Assembly: GCA_900758475.1 (NCBI GenBank)
Contig: CAAERQ010000002.1
Span: 37,930-101,929 of the forward strand
Reading direction: 5' to 3'
DNA length: 64,000 nt
Source: an uncultured Collinsella sp.
GTDB lineage: Bacteria; Actinomycetota; Coriobacteriia; Coriobacteriales; Coriobacteriaceae
Program-made: the position numbers and the translations under genes
Notes under the pieces: model-generated
The model's input: only the letters and a program-made list of their open reading frames with translations
What the model was told of the DNA's origin: nothing
Databases searched by the model: none
Shown: positions 52,697-60,570 of the stretch, in pieces
Numbering within the stretch: the first letter of the stretch is position 1
Layout: each line of letters opens with the position of its first letter

Positions 52697-52800
52697 ACCG
52701 AGTCCTTTCTTGCGATTAGTCTACGGCATCTATAGTCGCAAGAAGCCGAGTCGGCTACCATCGATATGGCTTACGCTTGCCTTACCGTTGTGTAAGGCAC

Positions 52801-52913
52801 GGGTAGTCTTTTTGGGACGGGGCTTTTTTAGCTACCCCATCCGAAGCCTTCGAAGCATGAGGCTGCATTTGACATAGGGCAGCTAAAAAAGCCCCGTCCC
52901 AAAAAGACTACCC
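52801..52913. repeat. palindrome with perfect 33-bp arms
   Basis: Arms 52801-52833 and 52881-52913 (starting GGGTAGTCTTTTTGGGACGG) are exact complements across a 47-nt loop that contains GAAGCCTTCGAAGC. It sits between the divergent BceA-like and NUDIX-Vsr genes, 105 bp and 33 bp from their starts. Confidence 0.95.
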
Positions 52914-52945
52914 TGTCACTTGTTGATGTTGAGAGAGGACTCCTG

Positions 52946-53932
52946 TTGAAGACTGTTCATGTTGCCGCTGGGATCATTCGCAAGGAAGGATCCGACGAGC
53001 TACTGGCCGTGCAGCGCGGCTATGGCGACATGCAGGGACTTTGGGAGTTCCCCGGTGGCAAGCTCATGCGCGGCGAGACGCCCGAGGACGCCGTACGCCG
53101 CGAGCTTATGGAAGAGCTGCAGGTAAAAGTCACCAACCTGCGCGATTTCTATACCGTTGAGTATGACTACCCCGATTTTCATCTCTCCATGGAGTGCTAT
53201 TACTGCTCGCTGGCCGATGAGTCCGGCGAGCCCCAGAAGCACGACCGCCAGCTCGATATCCGCTGGATTCCACGCACCTCGCTTGCCACCGTTGAGTGGA
53301 TGCCCGCCGACAAGGGGCTTATTGATGCCCTGATTGAGCTGAAGGAAGACCGGCTTGAGGCCAACGCCGCCAACCGCACCGAGTCTACCACAGCCGACGA
53401 GCCCGTTACCAAACCCAAGCGCGCACCTAAGCGCCGCAGCAAAAAGCGTCCCAAGCCCGGTCTGCTCGACGGCATCGATACCTCGGACCTCTCCGCTGAC
53501 GAGCGCGAACTGGTACGCCGTCGCGCCGCCATCAAAAAGTCCATGAAGGGCAACAAGCGTGCGAACACCAAGCCCGAGCTGCTCGTACGACAGCACCTGC
53601 GCGCAGCGGGCCTTACGGGCTATCGTTTGGAATGGAAGGTTCCCGGCAAGCCCGACATCGCCTTTCCCGGGCGCAAGATCGCCATCTTCGTCAACGGTTG
53701 CTTTTGGCACCGCTGCCCCAAGTGCAACCCTAGCAAGCCCAAGCGAAACGTTGAGTTTTGGGAGGCAAAGTTCCGTCGCAACGTCGAACGCGACCGCGCT
53801 GCCGTGGCAGCACTCACTCAAATGGGCTGGACACCCATAACCATCTGGGAATGCGAGCTCAAAAAAGACCGCATCGACGCCACCATGGAAAAGGTCATCG
53901 AGCAGGTGCGTACTGCGGAGCCGCAGCGCTAG
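52946..53932 (+). CDS. NUDIX hydrolase fused to Vsr-type mismatch endonuclease
   Basis: 328 residues from the TTG at 52946 (GAGAGAGGAC upstream). Residues 1-130 are a MutT-like NUDIX domain: the box runs from Gly38 to Val60 (GGKLMRGETPEDAVRRELME), perfect except Gln59 for Gly. Residues 135-200 are a basic linker (KPKRAPKRRSKKRPKP). Residues 203-325 are a very-short-patch repair endonuclease: NTKPELLVRQHL, PGKPDIAF (Asp237), FVNGCFWHRCPKCN (His255; Asn250 where E. coli Vsr has His), and TIWECELKK. MutT removes 8-oxo-dGTP, Vsr nicks T:G mismatches. No cytosine methylase is nearby. Confidence 0.93.
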   Translation: MKTVHVAAGIIRKEGSDELLAVQRGYGDMQGLWEFPGGKLMRGETPEDAVRRELMEELQVKVTNLRDFYTVEYDYPDFHLSMECYYCSLADESGEPQKHDRQLDIRWIPRTSLATVEWMPADKGLIDALIELKEDRLEANAANRTESTTADEPVTKPKRAPKRRSKKRPKPGLLDGIDTSDLSADERELVRRRAAIKKSMKGNKRANTKPELLVRQHLRAAGLTGYRLEWKVPGKPDIAFPGRKIAIFVNGCFWHRCPKCNPSKPKRNVEFWEAKFRRNVERDRAAVAALTQMGWTPITIWECELKKDRIDATMEKVIEQVRTAEPQR

Positions 53933-54186
53933 GAACGAGCCGTCCACACGCCCCGCACGTCCGCGCCACATCCGCACCACAAACCTTAGAAAGCCCTTAA
54001 GCTCAAAACCTTTCAAGAGTGTTACTCGATGGCTTTGACCTGCGGTTTCATCGTAACATCAAACCAGGTTAAGCCTTTCTTTAGCGCTTCTTTGCAGAAG
54101 CCGCGGCATAATACTGCCAACGCACGGGACCTAGCAGCACACCCCGTGCGCAACCTTTTGGTGGACATCGAGGAGGCCGCATAAGC

Positions 54187-54396
54187 ATGCATTCTTCCAA
54201 TGACGCAGCACAGCAGCCATCCCTAAAACATGCAGACCTTTTCTCCTTCCCCCCGACACAGAGAAACGGCCTCCTCGACTCCCCCACCACAAAAGCCAAA
54301 CGCTCAACCAATCAGAGCCTCAACTTGCGAGCGTCCTTCAAAAAGCTCCAAGCATCCCTAAACAAGTCATTCCCCAACCAAGCCCGGGCATACTAA
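54187..54396 (+). CDS. possible small protein
   Basis: 69 codons with GAGGAGG 11 nt before the ATG. It is basic, Ser/Gln/Asn-rich (SLNLRASFKKLQASLNKSF) with no known domain and no membrane segment. The only supports are the ribosome site and the lack of anything else in 53933-54477. It may not be expressed. Confidence 0.25.
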   Translation: MHSSNDAAQQPSLKHADLFSFPPTQRNGLLDSPTTKAKRSTNQSLNLRASFKKLQASLNKSFPNQARAY

Positions 54397-54477
54397 CCCC
54401 CACCAACAAAGCGCCCCTCGCACCCCATCCTTTCCGCCCCAACGCCACAAGGGCGACGACCTCGAGCAGGTCAACCT

Positions 54478-54602
54478 GGGAGGGACGAGGGCTTAGTTCC
54501 CCAATCTTTCCGCAGGGGGCAAAAAGCCTCGCCGCACGAAGTGCGCAGCGAGGCTTTTTGCATGCCCGAGGACGATTGGGGAACTAAGCCCTCGTCCCTC
54601 CC
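54478..54602. repeat. family E cruciform, copy 6 (after the aldolase gene)
   Basis: Perfect 29-bp outer arms (54478-54506 and 54574-54602; GGGAGGGACGAGGGCTTAGT), junction TTTCCGCAG, 14-bp inner stem GCAAAAAGCCTCGC (54519-54532 with 54548-54561), loop with CACGAAGTG, junction CATGCCCGAGGACG. The inner stem ends in A/T runs on both sides and could end transcription in both directions. It lies 34 bp past the aldolase stop. Confidence 0.95.
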
Positions 54603-54635
54603 CGGGATATGTAGCGAGTCGGAGTACCCTTGCTG

Positions 54636-55493
54636 TTACTCTGCTTTGCCCACAGAGTTGAGGTTGGTCATGCGGATCTTAACCAACTCGGTGATCTCAC
54701 GCATGCCCTCCTTGGCCGGCTTCTTGGGATCGAAGCAGGCGGGGTTCTCGGCCATGTAGGCCATGAAGCCCTTGGTGTAGGCCTGACGCAGCTCGGTGGC
54801 GTAGTTAACCTTGCAGATGCCGTTCTTCACAGCCTCGGCAACCTGCTCATCGGGCACACCAGAGGTGCCGTGCAGGACCAGCGGCACGTCGACGGCGTCG
54901 CGGATGGCCTTGACCACGGACTGCTCGATGTGCGGATCGCTCGTGTACACACCGTGGCTGGTGCCAACGCCAATAGCGAGAGAGGTGCAGCCGGTGCGCT
55001 CGACGAACTCCTTGGCCTCGGCCGGATCGGTGTAGGGGCTCTCGCCCTCAACCGCGGGACCGTCGTCCTCCTTGCCGCCAACCTTACCAAGCTCAGCCTC
55101 GACGGGCACGCCCATGGCGCGGCCAGCGTCGGTGACGGACTTGGTCAGAGCGATGTTGTCCTCGAAGGACTCGTGCGAGCCGTCGATCATGACAGAGGTG
55201 TAGCCCGTGCGGAAAGCCTGCATGCAGCGGTCATAGCCATCGCCGTGATCGAGGTGCAGAGCGACGGGCACGGAAGCGCGCTCGGCGGCAGCCTTGACCA
55301 TGCCGTAGAAGTAGTCCAGACCAGCGGTCTTGATGGTGCCCGGGGTGGTCTGCATGATGACGGGGGACTTGGTCTCCTCGGCAGCGGCCAGAACGGCCAT
55401 AACAAACTCGAGGTTCTCGACGTTGAACGCGCCGACGGCGTAGTGGCCGGCCTGAGCGTCCTTGAGCATCTTTTCGGTGGTAACAAGTGCCAT
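54636..55493 (-). CDS. class II fructose/tagatose-bisphosphate aldolase
   Basis: 285 residues from the ATG at 55493 (GGGAGAGGAGC upstream); the frame to 55634 adds residues without a ribosome site. A zinc-dependent aldolase that splits fructose 1,6-bisphosphate or a stereoisomer into two trioses. Motifs: YAVGAFNVENLEFVMAVLAA, zinc His in ALHLDHGDGYD, SVMIDGSHESFEDN, EAELGKVGGKEDD, and GVGTSHGVY. The length suits the FbaA/KbaY/GatY group. The divergent DeoR regulator leaves a tagatose or sugar-alcohol role possible, but a glycolytic role is equally likely. Confidence 0.92.
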   Translation of the reverse strand: MALVTTEKMLKDAQAGHYAVGAFNVENLEFVMAVLAAAEETKSPVIMQTTPGTIKTAGLDYFYGMVKAAAERASVPVALHLDHGDGYDRCMQAFRTGYTSVMIDGSHESFEDNIALTKSVTDAGRAMGVPVEAELGKVGGKEDDGPAVEGESPYTDPAEAKEFVERTGCTSLAIGVGTSHGVYTSDPHIEQSVVKAIRDAVDVPLVLHGTSGVPDEQVAEAVKNGICKVNYATELRQAYTKGFMAYMAENPACFDPKKPAKEGMREITELVKIRMTNLNSVGKAE

Positions 55494-55717
55494 GAGCGTT
55501 TGCTCCTCTCCCTCGCCCGCATCTGGACATCGGGCGTAGTTGTTCACAAGGCGTTTTACCTTGCGTTTTACTGCGCTCATTGTATGAAATTCAGCGGCTT
55601 TACACGCGCGAGATATTGAGCCCATGCAGGTCAATACAGTCGTTTTTGAAAAGTAAACGGAAGGAATTTGAGCAGAGTGGACATGTTCGATATTGAATTT
55701 TAGGCGTTCAGCGTCTT

Positions 55718-55733
55718 TCTTTTATAGAAAAGA
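55718..55733. promoter_or_regulatory. TCTTTT-ATAG-AAAAGA dyad in the aldolase-DeoR divergent region
   Basis: A perfect 6-bp dyad with a 4-bp centre lies between the divergent aldolase and DeoR genes, a plausible DeoR site. Nothing else of note was seen in 55494-55827. Confidence 0.35.
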
Positions 55734-55827
55734 TAAGTAATCGAAAGGTGTTTTCTTACTCAAAAAGAAAATGAACGAAAATAGAGTCAACACAATTCCT
55801 GCAAATTTTGCCGAGAATGGAGCAGCT

Positions 55828-56631
55828 ATGGCCCACGCAACAACCCGAGCCTTCGCCGATGAGCGTCGTGCCGCCATCATGGAAATGCTCGAGCATAATG
55901 CCTCGGTGCAGGTAGCAGAAATCGCCCAGACCTTTGGCGTGTCCTCCGTCACCGCCCGCGCCGACCTGGACGCGCTCGCCGAAGCAGGCAAGCTTCGCCG
56001 CACGCACGGCGGTGCCGTCTCGCTCCACAAACGCCTGACCGTCTCCACGCAGGATCGCCGCATCAATGTCAACGTCGCTGCCAAGCAGGCCATCGCGCAA
56101 AGCGCCATCGAGCTCGTCAATGACGGCGACACGCTGCTCGTCGACTCGGGCACCACGGCGCTCGAGTTCGTCCGGCTCCTCGACCAGCGCGACGGCATCA
56201 CCGTCATCACGGCAGACATTACCATTGCCGATTACATCGACGAGAGCATGCCCTCGGTCGATGTCGTCATGCTGGGCGGGGCGCTGCGCAAAGGCCATCG
56301 TTATTTGTACGGACCGCTCACTATGCAGGCGCTTCAAATGGTCCATGCCGATCTGGCCGTCATGTGCCCCGGCGCCTTTGTCTCCAGCTGCGGCTTTACG
56401 ACCGACTTTCCCCAGATGGCCGAGACCAAAACGGCTATGATCGCCGCGGCCCATCAAAGCGTCGCCCTCATGGACGCCAGTAAGGTCAACGGACGTGGCA
56501 TGTACCGTTTTGCCGAGCTGACCGATGTCGACGCCATCGTGATGGACCGTGACCCCGATCATGCCGTCGCCACCTCAATCGCCAAGGCCACCGACAGCGC
56601 ACGTCCAGCCCTCATCATCGCCGGCGCTTAA
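55828..56631 (+). CDS. DeoR-family sugar regulator
   Basis: 267 residues from the ATG at 55828 (GGAGCAGCT upstream); the ATG at 55771 has a poorer site. The HTH is VAEIAQTFGVSSVTARADLD, followed by the family's KLRRTHGGAV. The effector domain has the phosphosugar loop LLVDSGTTALEFVRLL, VMLGGALRKGH and DASKVNGRG. It diverges from the class II aldolase gene and probably controls it in response to a phosphorylated sugar. Confidence 0.93.
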   Translation: MAHATTRAFADERRAAIMEMLEHNASVQVAEIAQTFGVSSVTARADLDALAEAGKLRRTHGGAVSLHKRLTVSTQDRRINVNVAAKQAIAQSAIELVNDGDTLLVDSGTTALEFVRLLDQRDGITVITADITIADYIDESMPSVDVVMLGGALRKGHRYLYGPLTMQALQMVHADLAVMCPGAFVSSCGFTTDFPQMAETKTAMIAAAHQSVALMDASKVNGRGMYRFAELTDVDAIVMDRDPDHAVATSIAKATDSARPALIIAGA

Positions 56632-56636
56632 ACAAA

Positions 56637-56673
56637 AACCACCACGAAGGTGCCTGCCCCCTTTGTGGTGGTT
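56637..56673. repeat. GGGACAG-family hairpin, type C copy 3
   Basis: AACCACCACGAAGG, TGCCTGCCCC, CTTTGTGGTGGTT; one base differs in the constant loop (TGCCCC for TGTCCC). It lies between the converging DeoR and flavodiiron genes and could serve both as a terminator. Confidence 0.85.
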
Positions 56674-56705
56674 GTGATAGTTGAGCGCCAAAAGTGAACG
56701 TGTCG

Positions 56706-57866
56706 CTACTTGGAGAGCTCGTCGGCGAGGGCCTCGATCTGGGCGCGCGAGGCGTCGTTGAGCGAGCCCAGCACAGTCACCTTGTTCTGCGTCAGGGTGA
56801 TGTCCTTCATGCCCTCGAGCTCCTTGGTCATAACCTTGGCAGCTGCGGGCGCCCAGGAACCGGACTCGACAAGCGCCACGGTGCGGTTCTGGTAGGCATG
56901 CTCGGCGAGCGTGTGGATAAAGGTGCTCATGCACGGGAAGATCTCGCCCTGATAGGTAATGGAGGCGAGCACCAGACGGTCGTAGCGGAACGCATCCTCA
57001 ACGGCCTCGGCCATGTCGTCGCGAGCCAGGTCAAAGACGGAGACCTTCTGGCCGCGAGCCTCAAGCGCAGATGCGAGCTCCTCGACGGCAGCCTTCAGAT
57101 GCCCGTACACGCTCGCATAGGCAATCGTGATACCCTCGTCCTCGGGCTGATAGCTCGACCAGGTGTTATAGGTATCGAGGTAATAGCCCAGATTCTCGGT
57201 CAGTACGGGGCCGTGGAGCGGGCAGATGATCTGGATGTCCAGGTCGGCGGCCTTCTTGAGCACGGCCTGCACGAACTTGCCGAACTTACCGACGATGCCA
57301 AAGTAGTAGCGGCGAGCCTCGCAAGCCCACCCTTCCGGATCCTCGATGTCGTTGGCGCCAAACTTGCCAAAGCCGTCGGCACTAAAGAGCACCTTGTCGG
57401 TGGACTCGTAGGAGAAGATCACCTCAGGCCAGTGAACGTTGGGGGCGCCGATAAAGGTCAGGCTGTGGCCACCCAGGTCGAGCACGTCGCCCTCTTTGAC
57501 GACCATCTTGCGCTCGGGGTAGTCGGTGCCAAAGTAGTTGACCATCATGCGGAAGGCGCCCATGCTAGCCACAATCTGGGCCTGGGGGTAGCGCTCCATA
57601 AAGGCGGCGATGCCGGCGGAGTGATCGGGCTCCATGTGATGGACGACCAGGTAGTCGGGCGTACGGCCGTCAAGCGCGGCCTCGAGGTTGCCGAGCCATT
57701 CGTCGACAAAGCCGGCGTCGACCGAATCGGCGACGGCGATTTTATCGCCCAAGATAACGTAGCTGTTGTATGCCATACCGTTCTCGGACACGTCGTACTG
57801 GCCCTCGAACAGGTCAATGTCGTGATCGTCGACACCGATGTAGCGGATATCCTTGGTGATCTCCAT
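56706..57866 (-). CDS. flavodiiron protein (A-type flavoprotein)
   Basis: 386 residues from the ATG at 57866 (AGGAGG upstream). It reduces oxygen to water, or nitric oxide, protecting an anaerobe. The N-terminal metallo-beta-lactamase domain has the di-iron ligands HHMEPDH, His in APNVHWPEV, Asp in LFSADGFGKFG and His in CPLHGPV. The C-terminal flavodoxin domain (about 245-385) binds FMN (IAYASVYGHLKAAVEEL, SITYQGEIFPCM, ESGSWAPAAAKVM). There is no fused rubredoxin, so electrons must come from a separate partner. Confidence 0.95.
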   Translation of the reverse strand: MEITKDIRYIGVDDHDIDLFEGQYDVSENGMAYNSYVILGDKIAVADSVDAGFVDEWLGNLEAALDGRTPDYLVVHHMEPDHSAGIAAFMERYPQAQIVASMGAFRMMVNYFGTDYPERKMVVKEGDVLDLGGHSLTFIGAPNVHWPEVIFSYESTDKVLFSADGFGKFGANDIEDPEGWACEARRYYFGIVGKFGKFVQAVLKKAADLDIQIICPLHGPVLTENLGYYLDTYNTWSSYQPEDEGITIAYASVYGHLKAAVEELASALEARGQKVSVFDLARDDMAEAVEDAFRYDRLVLASITYQGEIFPCMSTFIHTLAEHAYQNRTVALVESGSWAPAAAKVMTKELEGMKDITLTQNKVTVLGSLNDASRAQIEALADELSK

Positions 57867-57995
57867 CAGGCAAAGCCTCCTAGATAGACAAAAGAACCCG
57901 TCTATCATAACACTCGCCTTCATAGCCACGGCTATCCGTCAGCATCCTTACCGATTGTAATTGAGGCGGAATATACTGCCGTTGACCTGCACAAA

Positions 57996-59027
57996 CTATG
58001 CGCGCAGCATCGCTGTGCTATGTCGAATGATGAGCTGGCCGGGAATACGAATGGCAACGGTTTTGCCCGCCGTACCCGCCTCGGGAACCGCATGCTCGAA
58101 TACCTCGCGTCCGCGCTGATGTAGATCGAATCGCACGGTCGTGAGCTCGTTGTGTGCCACAAAATCATCGAGTGAATCGTCGACGCCCACCACGCTCACG
58201 TCCTCGGGCACGCGCAGGCCGCTATCACGCAGCGCGGCAATCGCGCCATTTGCCATCTGATCGTTTGCCGCGTAAATCGCCGTCATACTGCGGTCATGCT
58301 CGGCCAGGTACCTGCCGGCTTCGTAACCGCTGTTGGCAGACCAGTCGCCCTCGAGCGGCTCAGCCGGCTCGATGTGTTTACGCTCGAGTGCATCCTGCCA
58401 ACCGGCGCGACGAAATTGCTCGTCGACCGAGAACGACGGGCCGCCAATATAGCGAATTTGCTCGTGACCCAGCTCAAACAGGTGATCCATAAGCAAGAGC
58501 GAGCAGCCGTAATGATCGGAGTCGACCGTGGTCACCCGCGGGTGCGCGTACATGGTAACGATGACCGTGCCAATGCCCGGCAGTGGATCAAACGTCTCAA
58601 AATCGGGCGCCATGCGGCTCATGCCGATGATGATGCCGTCCACGGGCAGCGCTGCCATACGACGCGTTGCCTCGGCAAGCGAAAACTCCTCGGTCTTGGA
58701 CATCTCGACCAGCGTGATAGCGCAATTATGCTCGCGAGCAGCGCTGGCGATGCCGTCGATCATTGAGAGGTTGCCAAACTTGGTGACATCGTTGACGCAC
58801 AGGCCGACCGAATGGTAGCGGCCGTCGCGCAGCGAGCGACCGGCATAACTCGGACGAAAGCCGAGCTCTTGCATAGCGGCCTGCACGCGCTGGCGCGTCT
58901 GCTCGTTAACGTTGGGCAAGCCGTTGGCGACGCGCGAAACCGTCTGCTGCGAAACGCCGGCAGCGCGGGCGACGTCGGCCATGGAGACCGGACGCGTACC
59001 TGTATCGTTGGACGGGCGCCTTGCCAC
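57996..59027 (-). CDS. LacI-family regulator of the galactose genes
   Basis: 343 residues from the GTG at 59027 (AAGGTGATCCT upstream). HTH VSMADVARAAGVSQQTVSRV, hinge GFRPSYAGRSLRDGR, then the ligand domain (SVGLCVNDVTKFGNLSMIDG, TAIYAANDQMANGAIAALRD, ELTTVRFDLHQRG). It diverges from galK, and three matching GTTAACGTACTC sites lie between the two starts, so control of galK-galT is the simplest reading. Galactose or a derivative is the likely effector. Confidence 0.92.
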   Translation of the reverse strand: MARRPSNDTGTRPVSMADVARAAGVSQQTVSRVANGLPNVNEQTRQRVQAAMQELGFRPSYAGRSLRDGRYHSVGLCVNDVTKFGNLSMIDGIASAAREHNCAITLVEMSKTEEFSLAEATRRMAALPVDGIIIGMSRMAPDFETFDPLPGIGTVIVTMYAHPRVTTVDSDHYGCSLLLMDHLFELGHEQIRYIGGPSFSVDEQFRRAGWQDALERKHIEPAEPLEGDWSANSGYEAGRYLAEHDRSMTAIYAANDQMANGAIAALRDSGLRVPEDVSVVGVDDSLDDFVAHNELTTVRFDLHQRGREVFEHAVPEAGTAGKTVAIRIPGQLIIRHSTAMLRA

Positions 59028-59119
59028 AGGATCACCTTCACCCTTGCGAGATCTGAATAGCGTGAATGCCGGCCCGGGCAGGAGTTTAGCCCGCGCCGAG
59101 GCCCGCTATCGTCGGACGC

Positions 59120-59324
59120 ATGTTAACGTACTCTACTTTTTCAATCCGCATCTCTTCTGCTTTATAAGTCCATACGGCAATACCGTTCACGGCTGAATTT
59201 CTACCGATTACCAGATTCTCAAAAAGTGACAAGAGTTGTGTTATGAGTACGTTAACATAGCCCGTAACGTGCGGCATCGTGAACACTGGTTCATGCCGCT
59301 TCAAGTTGTTAACGTACTCATAAC
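59120..59324. promoter_or_regulatory. operator triplet before galK
   Basis: TGTTAACGTACTC occurs at 59121-59133. The exact inverted pair TTATGAGTACGTTAACA (59241-59257) and TGTTAACGTACTCATAA (59307-59323) lies closer to galK. Spacings of about 120 and 66 bp would allow looping by a tetrameric LacI protein. This is the main content of the gap 59028-59364. Confidence 0.72.
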
Positions 59325-59364
59325 GGCGCAAAACTTACCCGTACGCGCCAAGGAAAGGACTCCG

Positions 59365-60570
59365 ATGACCACCCCCGACGAAAAGACACTCGCCACGCTC
59401 ACCAAGCTGTTTGAGGAGGAGTTTGGGCCCATCGGCGATCGCCAGGTGCTCTATGTGCACGCGCCCGGCCGCTCCGAGATCAGTGGCAACCACACCGACC
59501 ACGAGGGCGGCCACGTCATCGCCGGCTCGCTCGATGTCGCTGTCGACGGCATCGCCGTGGCAACCGACTCCAACAAGGTCCGCGTCGCCGACGAGGGCTA
59601 TCCCACGTTTGAGATCACGCTCGACACGCTGGGTATTCAAGAGTCCGAGAAGGGCACGTCCGCAAGCCTCGTGCGCGGTATGGCCCACGAGGTCGCAGCG
59701 CTTGGCGTTGAGCCCCAGGGCTTCGACTTTGCCTTCACCTGCTCCGTCCCCTCGGGCGGCGGCCTTTCCAGCTCCGCTGCTGTCGAGGCGGCATACGGTC
59801 GCGCCATGGAGACGCTCTGGGGCGCACCCGCCATCGAGGCCGTCGCGCTCGCCCAGATGAGCCAGCGCACCGAGAACAACTATTACGGCAAGCCCTGCGG
59901 CCTGATGGACCAGGCAGCTGTATGCCTGGGCGGCCTTGCCTACATGGACTTTGAGGACCAGGCTCAGCCTAAAACCCAGAAGCTCGAGCTCAACTTTGAG
60001 GATCACGGCTATGCGCTCGTGCTCGTTAAGGTCGGTGCCGACCACGTGGCCGCCACCGACGACTACGCCGCCGTTCCGCGCGAGATGCAGGACGTCGCTG
60101 CCGAGTTTGGCAAGGCACGCCTGTGCGAGGTCGACGTTGCCGATTTTGACGCCAAGCTCCCCGAGCTGCGCGCCAAGCTGGGCGACCGCGCCTGCCTGCG
60201 CGCCGTTCACTACTGGTACGAGAACGGCCTGGTCGATAAGCGCTGGGCGGCCCTGAACGCCGGTGACATCGACCAGTTCCTGGTCCTGACGCGCGAGTCC
60301 GGCGCCAGCTCTGCCATGTACCTGCAGAATGTCGTTGCCAAGCTGGGCTCCGAGCAGCCTTCGATGTATGCCCTGGCACTGGCCGAGCATGTGCTCGACA
60401 GCCGCGGCGCCGTCCGTATCCACGGCGGCGGCTTTGGTGGCACCATCCAGGCCTTCGTACCGCTCGAGCTTGTCGACACCTTTATCACCAAGATGAACGG
60501 CTGGCTGGGCGAGGGCTCTGCCCGCCACTACGCAATTTCTGACAAGGGGGCTTACGCGGCATGGCTGTAA
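59365..60570 (+). CDS. galK: galactokinase
   Basis: 401 residues from the ATG at 59365 (AAGGAAAGGACTCCG upstream). It phosphorylates galactose at C1 (Leloir pathway). The GHMP signature is YVHAPGRSEISGNHTDHEGG, a variant of the classic galactokinase GRxNxxGEHTDY box. The ATP loop is SVPSGGGLSSSAAVEAAYG, and the C-terminal motif RIHGGGFGGTIQAFVP. It overlaps galT by 10 nt. Confidence 0.95.
   Translation: MTTPDEKTLATLTKLFEEEFGPIGDRQVLYVHAPGRSEISGNHTDHEGGHVIAGSLDVAVDGIAVATDSNKVRVADEGYPTFEITLDTLGIQESEKGTSASLVRGMAHEVAALGVEPQGFDFAFTCSVPSGGGLSSSAAVEAAYGRAMETLWGAPAIEAVALAQMSQRTENNYYGKPCGLMDQAAVCLGGLAYMDFEDQAQPKTQKLELNFEDHGYALVLVKVGADHVAATDDYAAVPREMQDVAAEFGKARLCEVDVADFDAKLPELRAKLGDRACLRAVHYWYENGLVDKRWAALNAGDIDQFLVLTRESGASSAMYLQNVVAKLGSEQPSMYALALAEHVLDSRGAVRIHGGGFGGTIQAFVPLELVDTFITKMNGWLGEGSARHYAISDKGAYAAWL

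Noticed and set aside
52946..53932. Two adjacent genes (mutT and vsr) fused by a sequencing error
   Set aside because: There is one uninterrupted frame with a plausible 65-residue basic linker, and no ribosome site or good start codon before the Vsr part.
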